Origin: Planctomycetota bacterium
GTDB lineage: Bacteria; Planctomycetota; Planctomycetia; JALXBF01
NCBI GenBank assembly: GCA_026981825.1
Contig: JALSID010000402.1
Span: 1-41,084 of the forward strand
Direction: 5' to 3'
DNA length: 41,084 bases
Numbering within the stretch: the stretch's first letter is position 1; each line of letters begins with the position of its first letter. Below, piece after piece: positions 1-9,700 of this stretch. The notes beneath the pieces are model-generated. The model was not told the origin of the DNA, ran no database searches, and saw only the letters and a program-made list of their open reading frames with translations. The translations under genes were made by a program, and so were the position numbers.

Positions 1-1
1 C

Positions 2-214
2 GCAACGTACGAGGAGGCGGTTCGCACTGCTCTGCAGGATCGCCCCACCTGGTTTGTGTACTACGGCGTGGTAGACTGGCGGCGTGGACCGGTGTCCGCG
101 GTCTACGAAGAAACCCGGGCACTGGAAGAAGCCCTTGGCCGCACGGGTGAGTTCCGGGTGCTTTACAGGCGGCCCGGCGCGATCCTCTACCACTGGCAGC
201 CCGCAGGTGGGTGA
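2..214 (+). CDS. C-terminal fragment of a protein cut by the window edge (possibly a membrane glycosyltransferase or related protein)
   Basis: Open frame from base 2 to TGA at 212-214: ATYEEAVRTALQDRPTWFVYYGVVDWRRGPVSAVYEETRALEEALG...YHWQPAGG*. No start inside the window. Family not certain. Confidence 0.5.
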   Translation, partial: ATYEEAVRTALQDRPTWFVYYGVVDWRRGPVSAVYEETRALEEALGRTGEFRVLYRRPGAILYHWQPAGG

Positions 215-389
215 GGCTCCGCGAGCGGCCGCGGAGCTGGACGGCGGCCGCGAGAGGGGAACGTGGCGCCTGGGTCTGCGCCCGCAGCCGTTGTGGCTAC
301 GGGGAGCCGGGGGGGCAGGGTGGGGGCGGTACCCGAAGCCGCACGCTTCATTGTCGACCTGGTCCTGAATGTCTGGAACGCTGAGGTAA

Positions 390-1964
390 TTGCCGATGGC
401 CGACCCTTCCGCAGAGGAATCGGCGCCGATGGATGGTTGCACGCAAGCTGCGCCGCAACGAAGAGCGCGGCTCGCGGCCGAGATCGCCTTCTTTGTCAGA
501 GGACTAGTCTGGGCGGCGGCTCTGCTGGCCAGCATCAGCACGCTGGCCCAAGCTCTGCCGCTTTGGCTCCAGGACGAGGATACGACGATTCCGGAAGGCT
601 CAATCATCTACTCGGTCCAGCGGTTGCTCACCGACGGGGGGCTTTATCGAGATTACCGGCATCCGCCGTATGCGACGACGGCGTACACACCGCTTCTTTA
701 CCTGGTTACCGGTGGCCTTGTGCGGCTCGTGGGTGATCCGGGTGACCTGGGGATGCTGTACCGGGTGGGGCGGGCGGTGGTGCTGGCGACAGGCATCGGG
801 TGTGCGTTGGTGCTATGGCGGATCGGCTGCCTGGCGTACTCGAAGCGAGATGCCGCGATCGCTGCCCTCACCGTTGGATGGTGCGGGTTCCTGCTTCCGT
901 GGGCGGCGACCACTCGCCCGGACCTGCCGGCGCTCTTCTTCGGGCTGTCTGCGCTGTGGGGGATAGCACGTCCTGGAGGGACGAGGGCGGTTCGAGTGGT
1001 TGCCGCTGCTTGCTTGGTAGCTGCGGCGATGGCCACGAAGCAGTCTGCGGTGGCCGTACCCGTCGCGATCGTGGTCTATCTGCTCAGCCGCCGCGAGGTT
1101 GGGACGGCCGTGGCCTTTGCGGCTCTGGCGGCGGTTGCCTTGGCGGTGAGCTTTGCCGTGTTCCAGGCGATTTGGCCCCATTTCTGGCAGAACGTTGCGG
1201 GGGCGAATGTGGCCCCGATGATGGCGCTCCGAGCGGCGGTGCTTACCGGATGGGCTGTCCTGAAGAGCTGGCCGCTGGTCCTGGTTGGGGGGCTGGGGTG
1301 GTGGGTGAGCCTGCGGAGCAGTTCGCCGGTCGTGCGGCTGATGCAGATCCACGGCGTGCTTGCCTGGTTGGCCGCAGCGGCCACGAGCGCCAAGGCCGGG
1401 GCTGCTCTGAACTACTTCCTGGAACCCGCGTTTTCGCTGGCGTTCTTCGTGCCGGCGGCGGTGGCTTGGGTAAGCGAGCGGCATTGGGGAGTTCGACTGG
1501 TCGGAGCTGTTGGGGCAGGGGCCATTCTGCTTTCCGTGCTCTACGTCGGTTTCAACCGGTGGCTTTCTCCGCAGCCGTCAGTTCCCGTGGCGAGGGTACT
1601 TGCGCGTGCTGCGCAGATGGGGCGGCCGGTTTTGTTTCAAGACGCGGGGCTGGCTCTGCGATACGGCGAGCCGATTCTACTGCTGGACACCTTCAACGCG
1701 TCCTACCTCAGTGACGCCGGTGTGATCGATCTGACTCCCCTGGCTCGTCGGCTGCACGAGCACGAGGTGGCTGCGGTCGTGCTGCGCCAGTACGGTCCTT
1801 ATGCCTATGTTTGGGAGGTGAACTGGCTGCCGCGTCTGGTTGCCCAGGAGATCGTCGCCCATTACGAGCTCGTCGACCTTATAGCGCCGGAATCCTGGTT
1901 CTACGCGCCACGCTCGGACGACACGGAGACGAGTTGCTACTTTCACCGGCGGTTGGCCCGATAG
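390..1964 (+). CDS. Multi-pass membrane glycosyltransferase-like protein (GT39/ArnT-like)
   Basis: 524 aa; many hydrophobic helices; N-terminal 'YRDYRHPPYATTAYTPLLYLVTGGLVRL' resembles the periplasmic loop of GT39-type enzymes. Start is TTG 390 or ATG 396. Confidence 0.7.
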   Translation: MPMADPSAEESAPMDGCTQAAPQRRARLAAEIAFFVRGLVWAAALLASISTLAQALPLWLQDEDTTIPEGSIIYSVQRLLTDGGLYRDYRHPPYATTAYTPLLYLVTGGLVRLVGDPGDLGMLYRVGRAVVLATGIGCALVLWRIGCLAYSKRDAAIAALTVGWCGFLLPWAATTRPDLPALFFGLSALWGIARPGGTRAVRVVAAACLVAAAMATKQSAVAVPVAIVVYLLSRREVGTAVAFAALAAVALAVSFAVFQAIWPHFWQNVAGANVAPMMALRAAVLTGWAVLKSWPLVLVGGLGWWVSLRSSSPVVRLMQIHGVLAWLAAAATSAKAGAALNYFLEPAFSLAFFVPAAVAWVSERHWGVRLVGAVGAGAILLSVLYVGFNRWLSPQPSVPVARVLARAAQMGRPVLFQDAGLALRYGEPILLLDTFNASYLSDAGVIDLTPLARRLHEHEVAAVVLRQYGPYAYVWEVNWLPRLVAQEIVAHYELVDLIAPESWFYAPRSDDTETSCYFHRRLAR

Positions 1965-2106
1965 GGACCGGGGGCATGGACCGGTCCCTTAGCCCGGGGG
2001 CGGGATGGGGCCTTGAGGACGCGCTACTATGGCCGATGGCGCCCGGCGGCACGGGGGGCGTAGTGTGGCGCCGGCCGGATGGCCCGGCCAGGGTTTGGGG
2101 GCCGCC

Positions 2107-2946
2107 TTAGCGGCCAACCGTGGCCGGGCTTGCCTGTTTCAAGCGGAAACAACAGGAGCGCGGTACGGGAAGCGGCTCGAAGGGGGTACTGATCTGGAGC
2201 GTCGTCTCGGCGCTGCCCAGGAAGAGGTATCCGTCCGGGCGCATGACCCGAGCCACTCTAGCGAGGACCCTTTGTTTGGTAGCGAGGTCGAAGTAGATGA
2301 GCACGTTGCGGAGGAAGACGATGTCGAAGGGTCCGATGGGGGGCCAGTTACCTACCAGGTTCAACTCTCGAAATTCCACCATACGGCGCACGTCTTCTCG
2401 GATCTGCCACTGCTTGCCTATCTTGCGGAAATACTTCACGAGGTAGGCTGCCGGCAAGCCGCGGTTTACCTCGAGCTGGCTGTAGATGCCTTGTCTGGCT
2501 TTTTCGAGGACGGAAGGGGAAATGTCCGTGGCCAGGATGGAGATGCGCCATTTGAGCAGGGACGGAAAATGTTCCTTGATGAGAATAGCGATGCTGTAGG
2601 GTTCCTGACCGGTGGATGCTGCTGCGGACCAGATGGAGAGACGGGCGTACTGGCGTCGTTTACGGATCAGTTCAGGGAGGACATACTGTCGCAGGGCTTC
2701 GAAGGGCTTTCGATCGCGGAAGAAAAGGGTCTCGTTGGTTGTCAGGACGTCCAAGGTTCGCGACAGGATGTCGGTACGCTTTTGACGGAGGAGGCCCACT
2801 AGGGTTTGGAGACTGTCCAGACCGAGTTCCTCAACCAGTTTGCGTAGACGGGACTCGACAAGGTACCGCTTGTCGGAGCCCAGCGAAATTCCGGCTTCCT
2901 GCTGAAGCAGTTGCTTAATGAACGCAAAGTCCTTGTCTGATAGCAT
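2107..2946 (-). CDS. cheR: Chemotaxis protein methyltransferase CheR
   Basis: MLSDKDFAFIKQLLQQEAGISLGSDKRYLVESRL...TNETLFFRDRKPFEALRQYVLPEL...IWSAAASTGQEPYSIAI...DIVFLRNVLIYFD. ORF is open to 3144 but ATG at 2946 fits the family N-terminus. Confidence 0.93.
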   Translation of the reverse strand: MLSDKDFAFIKQLLQQEAGISLGSDKRYLVESRLRKLVEELGLDSLQTLVGLLRQKRTDILSRTLDVLTTNETLFFRDRKPFEALRQYVLPELIRKRRQYARLSIWSAAASTGQEPYSIAILIKEHFPSLLKWRISILATDISPSVLEKARQGIYSQLEVNRGLPAAYLVKYFRKIGKQWQIREDVRRMVEFRELNLVGNWPPIGPFDIVFLRNVLIYFDLATKQRVLARVARVMRPDGYLFLGSAETTLQISTPFEPLPVPRSCCFRLKQASPATVGR

Positions 2947-2989
2947 GGTGTTTAGCCTCGCTGTAGGCAGAGTGTCTGCCTTGATACGT

Positions 2990-4135
2990 TTAGCGTGAAA
3001 AAGAGAGGGTACGACCATTGGACGGGTTACGAGTCGTGTGTTCGGCCCTATTAGCCGTTGCTGGCGCAGCGCGACGCGGCTGGACAAGACGGGCGATAGC
3101 AGGGCCGATTTCCTGCAGGGGGAGCACTTCATCGGCGAGGTCATGTTGTACCACTGCTCCAGGCATGCCCCATACGACGCTTGTGCTCTCGTCCTGCGCG
3201 ATGACGTAACCGTTTGCCTCTTTGATCAGTTGACAGCCGCGACAGCCGTCGGAGCCCATTCCCGTTAAGACAACGGCGAGGATGCGTCCGCCATAGACGG
3301 GGACCGCGGAGCGGAACAGGACATCGACGGCGGGTCGGCAGAAGTTAACAGGTGGGTCCTGGTTCAGCCGGACGTGGACGGCGCGGCCTTGGCGCGCCAC
3401 GGTCATATGGTAGTCGCCAGGAGCAATCCACACGCCACCGGGGGTGACTTGGTCTCCGTGGGACGCTTCGACCACGCGCAGTTTGGCCTTGGCATTGAGT
3501 CGGTCGGCAAGCATCTTCGTGAAGACCGGAGGCATATGTTGCACAATGAGCACGGGCACGGGCAGGTCGGCGGGCAGGGATGGGATCACCTGGGCCAGAG
3601 CATTTGGGCCGCCGGTGGAGACTCCTATGAGTACCACGTCGATTAGTGGGGGCCGTTTGGTGGCGGGTTGTGCCCGAAGGGGGAGGCGACGGGTAACTCG
3701 AGGGGATATTTCGACACGACAAAGGGCCTTCAGCTTGGGGATAAGCTCGCCGCGTATCCGTTCCTGTGCTGCGCGGATGCCCCCGCTGGCGGAAGGCTTG
3801 GTCACGTAGTCCGATGCGCCGTTTGCCAGCGCCTCGAGGGTTGCTGCAGCGCCGCGCTCGGTCAGGGTGCTGAACATAACGATCGGCACCTTGGTATCCA
3901 GCTTGCGCAGCTCGCGCAGGGTGGTGATGCCGTCCATGACGGGCATCTCGACGTCGAGCACCACGGCATCCGGTCGAAGGGTGGTGAACTTCTGTAGGGC
4001 TACGCGACCGTTGGGCGCGGTGTGCACCTCACTGATAGCCGGGTCATCGGCCAGGACGGCCGAGAGGACGCGACGTACCACGATAGCGTCGTCAACGACG
4101 AGGATGCGGAGTGACTTTGGCTTGTTGCTAGTCAT
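2990..4135 (-). CDS. cheB: Chemotaxis response regulator protein-glutamate methylesterase CheB
   Basis: Receiver domain (AVVLDVEMPVMDGITTL) plus CheB catalytic domain (VLIGVSTGGPNALAQVIPSLPADLPVPVLIVQHMP...VVLTGMGSDG). Start MTSNKPKSLRILVVDD at 4135, overlapping the upstream response regulator stop. Confidence 0.95.
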   Translation of the reverse strand: MTSNKPKSLRILVVDDAIVVRRVLSAVLADDPAISEVHTAPNGRVALQKFTTLRPDAVVLDVEMPVMDGITTLRELRKLDTKVPIVMFSTLTERGAAATLEALANGASDYVTKPSASGGIRAAQERIRGELIPKLKALCRVEISPRVTRRLPLRAQPATKRPPLIDVVLIGVSTGGPNALAQVIPSLPADLPVPVLIVQHMPPVFTKMLADRLNAKAKLRVVEASHGDQVTPGGVWIAPGDYHMTVARQGRAVHVRLNQDPPVNFCRPAVDVLFRSAVPVYGGRILAVVLTGMGSDGCRGCQLIKEANGYVIAQDESTSVVWGMPGAVVQHDLADEVLPLQEIGPAIARLVQPRRAAPATANRAEHTTRNPSNGRTLSFSR

Positions 4136-4505
4136 CAGCGAACCCTTCCAGAACGAATGACAGCTTCCTAAGAATAGCATCCTGTGTATACGGTTTCATA
4201 ACGTAGTCATCCGCTCCGGACCGAAGGCTCTTGGCGATTGTATTTTGATCATCGGCGGAACTGACCATGATGATTTTGAGGTTGGTGAACCGGTGGTCTG
4301 AGCGGACGCGTCGTATGAGGTCGATCCCGTCCATGCCTGGCATATAGAGGTCGACGAAGAGGATGTCAGGATCGAGGCAGTTGTCGAGCAGTTCCAGGGC
4401 TTCTTCCCCGCTACATGCTCGTTCCACGGTCAGACCGTGGGCCTCGAGCGTGCGAGCAAGCAGTTCCCGCTCAACGCGGGAGTCGTCGACGACGAGCGCT
4501 AACAT
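4128..4505 (-). CDS. Single-domain response regulator (CheY-like)
   Basis: MLALVVDDSRVERELLARTLEAHGLTVERACSGEEALELL...DILFVDLYMPGMDGIDLIRRVR...IIMVSSADD...VMKPYTQDAIL. Confidence 0.9.
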   Translation of the reverse strand: MLALVVDDSRVERELLARTLEAHGLTVERACSGEEALELLDNCLDPDILFVDLYMPGMDGIDLIRRVRSDHRFTNLKIIMVSSADDQNTIAKSLRSGADDYVMKPYTQDAILRKLSFVLEGFADD

Positions 4506-4552
4506 CTCAGGCAACTCCGCTACTGGCGATCGAACCACATTGGATGCAACCG

Positions 4553-4591
4553 CCCTGCGGTGCTCGGGCCGGCTGGCCGAGCACCGCAGGG
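4553..4591 (-). terminator. Long perfect hairpin between MCP and response regulator (terminator or attenuator)
   Basis: CCCTGCGGTGCTCGG (4553-4567) / CCGAGCACCGCAGGG (4577-4591): 15 bp perfect stem, 9 nt loop, no T-tract. Confidence 0.65.
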
Positions 4592-4627
4592 TTGGGTGGG
4601 TGGCAAGGCGGTTGTGCAGGGGGCGAG

Positions 4628-5809
4628 CTATGGGGTGCCGCCGGTGAGGGCGCGGTAGAGTTCGTCGACGGTGGCGCGCGACCGTGCGGCGGCGTCGGCG
4701 ATAGCGGTGACGTTCCGCGCGATCTCGGCGCTCCCGCGCGCCGCCTCGTTCACGTTCCTGCTGATCTCCTGCACGGTGGCAGCCTGCTCCTCGACCGCGC
4801 CGGCGATAGCGGCAGCCCGTTCGTTCGCCTGCCCGGCGATCTCCACGATGCGAGAGATCGCATCGATGGTTTCCTGGGAAACCTGTTGGATTGCCTGGAC
4901 CTTCTGGGAGATCTCCTCGGTGGCCCGGGCTGTCTCCTTGGCCAGCTCCTTCACCTCGTTTGCCACCACGGCGAAGCCCTTGCCGGCGTCGCCGGCGCGA
5001 GCCGCCTCGATGGTGGCGTTCAGCGCAAGCAGGTTCGTCTGCTGCGCGATCGCCGTGATCAGCTTCACGACCTGCCCGATCTCCTGACTGCGTTCCGCCA
5101 GCGTTGTCATCCTTTGGCCGGCGTCCTGAGCAAGCTCTGCGGTGTGGTTTGCTGTCTGGGCGGACTCGGTGGCGTTACTTGCGATCTCCTTGATCGAGCA
5201 ATCGAGCTCTTCCACTGCTGCGGCGACGGCTTCGACTCCACGGGTGACTTCCTCGGCCGCCGCGCTGGCGGTTTGGGCCTGCTCGTCTAACTCCTCCGCA
5301 CAGGCGACCACGGCCCGCACGTGCTCGATCACCTCCGGCGCGAACGCCGTTCGCGCAGAAAAGGAGCCCGCCGAAGGGGTACGGCCCTCGCTGCTGTCTC
5401 CGGAGGGGGTGTACGGCCAGCTATACAGGAAATACTGCCACGAAGGGCCACGGAGGAAGGTACGCACGACCGTGACGGTTCTGTCCAGGATTCTGGCGGA
5501 GAAAGCTCCGGAACCCGGACTTGCAGCAGAAGCGTCGCCGATCTCGATCAAACTGTCCACAGGGGCTCCCTCCACGGACACAGCTAAAGGCGTACCGTCG
5601 TCCGATAGGCTGTGCAGCCACTGCACGGCTGCGCTATTCGCGCGGCGAACAAGCCCATCCCGATCGACGATGAGAACACACGCGGGAAGGTCGCGAACAA
5701 CGCTCCAAAGGAGGGACTCCAGCTCCTGGTGGTCCATCGGCTGCTGCCGATCCTGGCCACCAACAGAAACGTCGGACGGCTGTAATGCTGCTGCTGCTGT
5801 TTGGGGCAT
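4628..5809 (-). CDS. Soluble methyl-accepting chemotaxis protein with PAS-like N-terminus
   Basis: N-terminal '[27 protein letters not shown]' (PAS-like); MCP hairpin tip '[51 protein letters not shown]'. No obvious transmembrane helix. Confidence 0.9.
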   Translation of the reverse strand: MPQTAAAALQPSDVSVGGQDRQQPMDHQELESLLWSVVRDLPACVLIVDRDGLVRRANSAAVQWLHSLSDDGTPLAVSVEGAPVDSLIEIGDASAASPGSGAFSARILDRTVTVVRTFLRGPSWQYFLYSWPYTPSGDSSEGRTPSAGSFSARTAFAPEVIEHVRAVVACAEELDEQAQTASAAAEEVTRGVEAVAAAVEELDCSIKEIASNATESAQTANHTAELAQDAGQRMTTLAERSQEIGQVVKLITAIAQQTNLLALNATIEAARAGDAGKGFAVVANEVKELAKETARATEEISQKVQAIQQVSQETIDAISRIVEIAGQANERAAAIAGAVEEQAATVQEISRNVNEAARGSAEIARNVTAIADAAARSRATVDELYRALTGGTP

Positions 5810-5883
5810 GGCAATACCTCCGGTTTCTGACTCTGGTCGGGTGGCAAACCATCGTTACCCCCGGAGCTGCCACGCAGCCGGGC

Positions 5884-6333
5884 TTACCGGGATTCCGACC
5901 GTGTCGCTTCGGTGACACAAACGCATTTATCTATGTTGAGTAACAGCATAAGCTCGCTATCCAGTTTCATGACTCCGTGTATCAGGTCGCGCCCAGTTTC
6001 GAGGAGCGTGTCGGGTGGCTCCTCGAATTTCGCGGCATCCACTTCGATGACGTCACCGATCTCGTCCACAAGAAGGCTTACCGGTTCCCCGCCAGCCTTC
6101 ACGATCACATTCATCGGTTCGATATCCTCAGGTCGTGGTGGCAGGGCAAGCCGGTGACGCACGTCGATAGCAGGCACGATCTGTCCGCGAAGGTTGATTA
6201 ACCCGTCGATCGCTTCTGGGGCAAGCGGTACCCGGGTCCGTTCCAGATTGCGAACGATCTCTTGAACTTCGTACACGGGTACGCCGAACAAGTAGTCGCA
6301 TACCGTAAATGTGCAGTATGTGTCTCGCGACAT
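5884..6333 (-). CDS. cheW: Chemotaxis coupling protein CheW
   Basis: MSRDTYCTFTVCDYLFGVPVYEVQEIVRNLERTRVPLAPEAIDGLINLRGQIVPAIDVRHRL...SLLVDEIGDVIEV. ORF is open to 6390; MSRDTY is the likely start. Confidence 0.92.
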   Translation of the reverse strand: MSRDTYCTFTVCDYLFGVPVYEVQEIVRNLERTRVPLAPEAIDGLINLRGQIVPAIDVRHRLALPPRPEDIEPMNVIVKAGGEPVSLLVDEIGDVIEVDAAKFEEPPDTLLETGRDLIHGVMKLDSELMLLLNIDKCVCVTEATRSESR

Positions 6334-6364
6334 TGCGGGTCTCCCAGGTAACGGTCCAAGGTTC

Positions 6365-8659
6365 TCAAGCGGCAACTGGAGTAGGATCAAACGGGAGACT
6401 AGTGAAGAGCCGCTCCACGTCGATTACGTCGGCCACCTTTCCGCAGATGACTGCGGCTCCGGCCGCAATGGGGTCGTCCGCCAGGGGATGGAGGCGAATC
6501 TCGGCTTCCACGATGTCTACGATACGGTCAACCAGAAGACCAACCTGGCGATGACCGTCATTGCAGACGACCACTGGAGCCTTTTCGCGTTCGCTAAGCG
6601 ACGCTGCGCCCGATCCGTATCGGACCAAATCGACGATCGGAAGCAGACGATCGCCGTACTGGATGACCGTGTGTTCGCCCGCAGTTTCGAAGGCGCCGGG
6701 TGCGATGTCCTCCAGCCGGGACACGAAGCGGAGCGGGATCACGGCTCGCTTGTCCGGACCCAGGGCGACAAGGAGGACCGTGACGGTGCGGCTATTGCTG
6801 CCGGTCGATCCGCGGGTAGGTGCCGCTGCGGTGGCGTTGCCGTTGCCCTTCAGCCCGACCTTACGAGCAAGTCCGAACGCATCAAGGATCAAAGCAACCT
6901 TGCCATCGCCCATGATCGTGGCGCCGGCGAAGACAGGGATGTGCTTGAGCTGACGGGCCAGGGGCTTGACCACAATTTCCTGAGTGTCCACGATCTCGTC
7001 CACGACCAGGCCGAATCTCCTTCCCTCAGCATGGAGCACAACCAGATAAGCCACGCTGTCGGAAGATCTACGCACGTTGTCTTCCAACCCCAGAACCTGA
7101 CTGAGGTAAACAATGGGCAACAGCTCGCCGCGAAGACGATACACCGGGGCGTTGTGGACCCACTCGATTCTGTCCTTCCCATCGCGCGGGTCTACCCGAA
7201 CAAGTTCCAGCAAACTTACTTGGGGAATCGCCATCCGCTCGCCACCTGTGCGGACGATCAGAGCGGGGATGATGGCTAAGGTGAGTGGCAACTTGATGCG
7301 AAACGTCGTTCCACGCCCTCGTTCGGTCGAGATTTCAATAGATCCGCCTATCTTCTCAATGTGCGTTTTCACCACGTCCATGCCCACGCCACGGCCGGAC
7401 ACATTCGTCACCTTCTCTGCAGTCGATAAGCCGGGATGGAAAATGAACTGCAGAATCTGGTGGTCGGGAGCGGTGGCTGCAGCGTCGGGCGTCAGAAGCC
7501 CACGCTCGATCGCTTTGCGACGAACTTTGTCGATGTCGATCCCCCGACCATCGTCAGAGATTTCGATATTCACCTGGCCCCCTTCGTGGTAAGCGCGGAG
7601 GCTCAAGGTTCCTTCCGCGGGCTTGCCGGCGGCAGTGCGCTCCTCGGGCGATTCAATCCCATGATCGACTGCGTTACGAATCAGGTGGGTCAGCGGGTCT
7701 TTTATCGTTTCCAGGATGCTCTTGTCGAGCTCGACCTCTTTTCCGTGCAGCTCGAGCCGGACCTGCTTGCCGCACTGCCGGGCAAGGTCGCGCACGACCC
7801 GAGGGAGCTTGTTCCAGATTGTGGCGATCGGTTGCATCCGTGTCTTCATCACCCCCTCCTGGAGTTCGGTCGTGACGAGGCTGAGCCGCTGGCTGGCGTT
7901 CAGGAAAGCGGGATCGCTCTGAGTGTTCGCGAACTGCACGATCTGATTGCGGGCCAGGACGAGCTCGCCGACGAGGTTCATCAGCTTGTCGAGCAGTGCC
8001 ACATCGACCCGGATCGTACTATCGGAAACGTGTGAGGCCTTCCCCGAACTCTTGCGTGGCTGGTTCTCGGCAACCGGTCTCGCCGACCCTTCTGTGGGCC
8101 GGACGCCTTTGCCCTCCGAAGAATCCGGCGGTGAGGCCGGCTGCTCGGCGGGAGCCGTGCTATCCTCGGGGGCAGGGGCCGCTTCGCTTACTTCGACCGA
8201 CTGCGTGTTAGCAGGGGCCTCGCCGGCGACAGATGCTTCCCCTCCAGAGGAGGGGGCCGCTTGGTAGGCTTCCTCCAGCTTGCGAAGAAGCTCGGAATAG
8301 CTGTTCTCCCCATCGCTGCCAGACTCTTCGATGGTCTGCAGCATCGTGCGGATCGCGTCCGCAGTAGCGAGGAGCAGGTCGTTAATGTCGGGGGTCAACC
8401 TCATCTGCCCATCACGGAGCCGGGACAGCAGGTTCTCCCCTGCATGGGCCACCGCTTGCAGCTTCTCGAAGCCAAAGAAACCGGCGCTGCCCTTAATCGT
8501 GTGCAAGGTGCGAAAAACGCTCGCCAGTCGGTCCGCATCGTCAGGATCGGACTCGAGCGCAACCAGGTCCTGGTCGAGTTGATCCAGGTTCTCGTAACTT
8601 TCGACAAGAAAATCCTTCAGGATGTCGCCAAAATCGGTCATCGCTTGCCCTCCCGACAC
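6365..8659 (-). CDS. cheA: Chemotaxis histidine kinase CheA with two C-terminal CheW-like domains
   Basis: HPt 'RTLHTIKGSAGFFGFEKLQAVAHAGENLL'; dimerisation 'LDKLMNLVGELVLARNQI'; HATPase 'HLIRNAVDHGIESPEER' and 'GRGVGMDVVKTHIEKIGG'; two CheW-like segments (FGLVVDEIVDTQEIVVKPL and VGLLVDRIVDIVEAEI). Confidence 0.95.
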   Translation of the reverse strand: MSGGQAMTDFGDILKDFLVESYENLDQLDQDLVALESDPDDADRLASVFRTLHTIKGSAGFFGFEKLQAVAHAGENLLSRLRDGQMRLTPDINDLLLATADAIRTMLQTIEESGSDGENSYSELLRKLEEAYQAAPSSGGEASVAGEAPANTQSVEVSEAAPAPEDSTAPAEQPASPPDSSEGKGVRPTEGSARPVAENQPRKSSGKASHVSDSTIRVDVALLDKLMNLVGELVLARNQIVQFANTQSDPAFLNASQRLSLVTTELQEGVMKTRMQPIATIWNKLPRVVRDLARQCGKQVRLELHGKEVELDKSILETIKDPLTHLIRNAVDHGIESPEERTAAGKPAEGTLSLRAYHEGGQVNIEISDDGRGIDIDKVRRKAIERGLLTPDAAATAPDHQILQFIFHPGLSTAEKVTNVSGRGVGMDVVKTHIEKIGGSIEISTERGRGTTFRIKLPLTLAIIPALIVRTGGERMAIPQVSLLELVRVDPRDGKDRIEWVHNAPVYRLRGELLPIVYLSQVLGLEDNVRRSSDSVAYLVVLHAEGRRFGLVVDEIVDTQEIVVKPLARQLKHIPVFAGATIMGDGKVALILDAFGLARKVGLKGNGNATAAAPTRGSTGSNSRTVTVLLVALGPDKRAVIPLRFVSRLEDIAPGAFETAGEHTVIQYGDRLLPIVDLVRYGSGAASLSEREKAPVVVCNDGHRQVGLLVDRIVDIVEAEIRLHPLADDPIAAGAAVICGKVADVIDVERLFTSLPFDPTPVAA

Positions 8660-8676
8660 TGCCCACCTTCAGCCGC

Positions 8677-9192
8677 TCAGGCGCCAGGCATACGCAGCCC
8701 CTGTCGCTCTCCAAACGTCAACCGTATCGAGAACGGCCCCTCAGCGCTGTCAAAGTGCAGGTAGGCTACACTCTCTGGTTCATTGGGGAATAGCTGCAAC
8801 GCAGTACCACGTACGATCGTCGGCAGCGACATCTGGACCTTCAAACCGGCTCCGTCCAGCTTCGCAACGACGTCTCCGGCCAAAATATTCACGAGCTCGC
8901 CGGCAACATCGGCGGTTTCGTCCGAGTCGAACTGGATCGTTTCGTCGCCCAGCATGTGCGCTGCCAGACGTTCCGCCGTACCCTGCGGCAGCGACCAACA
9001 AAGGGTAAACGTGCGATCGCCTACGAAACCAATGATGCCCGCCACGGACGGCACGTTCGGGTCAGGCCCGCTGTCCTCCGTTTGTGTTGCCTGACAACCA
9101 TACATCGCTTCGAACGTGCAGCGGACAGCGTCACTGACCGCGCGAAGCACCGTGTCGCAGACCTCGTGGTGGGGTGGAGTTTGGCAAGACAT
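8677..9192 (-). CDS. CheX/CheC-like phosphatase-family protein
   Basis: MSCQTPPHHEVCDTVLRAVSDAVRCTFEAMYG...IGFVGDRTFTLCWSLPQGTAERLAAHMLG...DVAGELVNILAGDVVAKLDGAGLKVQMSLPTIVRG, a CheX-like pattern; lies between cheY and cheA. Confidence 0.75.
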   Translation of the reverse strand: MSCQTPPHHEVCDTVLRAVSDAVRCTFEAMYGCQATQTEDSGPDPNVPSVAGIIGFVGDRTFTLCWSLPQGTAERLAAHMLGDETIQFDSDETADVAGELVNILAGDVVAKLDGAGLKVQMSLPTIVRGTALQLFPNEPESVAYLHFDSAEGPFSIRLTFGERQGLRMPGA

Positions 9193-9223
9193 CGCTTCCT
9201 CCAAGCGTGAACAGCTCAGTTCG

Positions 9224-9700
9224 TTAGCCGAAGAGTCGCTTGAACAGACCACCGCTGGACGCCTGGGCAGGTTGCCGAGCTCCGCCTGCTTCGGCTAGCT
9301 CTCGCGCTCTCGCCGCACACTTGCGTAGCTTTGATTGCAGCTCTTCCACCGTGAAAGGCTTTGCGATGTATGCGTCAGCGCCCCCCTCATCCAGCGCCTG
9401 TTGCATCTTCCCCATTGTCTTCTCGCTGGTCACCATCACCAGCGGGATCGGTTGATATCCATGTTCAGATTCCCATTTCCGAATGGCGCATACCAACTCG
9501 TAGCCCGTCATGTTCGGCATGTTCCAATCGATGAACGCGATCTCAAAGGGTTGCTCCTGAAACTTCTGGAGTGCGTCCGCGCCATCTGCGGCCTCTGTGA
9601 ACTCAAAGTCCGCAAGCTCAGCCTGCGTCAACGAACGCATCACCATCTTCCGCATCACCGCAGAATCGTCCACTACAAGAGCTCGTACTTTGACACTCAT
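9224..9700 (-). CDS. cheY: CheY-type response regulator
   Basis: MSVKVRALVVDDSAVMRKMVMRSLTQAELADFEFTEAADGADALQKF...IAFIDWNMPNMTGYELV...VMVTSEK...YIAKPFTVEEL. Confidence 0.9.
   Translation of the reverse strand: MSVKVRALVVDDSAVMRKMVMRSLTQAELADFEFTEAADGADALQKFQEQPFEIAFIDWNMPNMTGYELVCAIRKWESEHGYQPIPLVMVTSEKTMGKMQQALDEGGADAYIAKPFTVEELQSKLRKCAARARELAEAGGARQPAQASSGGLFKRLFG

Noticed and set aside
813-1484. Long minus-strand ORF
   Set aside because: Antisense to the membrane glycosyltransferase; low-complexity Arg/His/Pro-rich product.
2029-2802. Long plus-strand ORF
   Set aside because: Antisense to cheR, which has clear family motifs.
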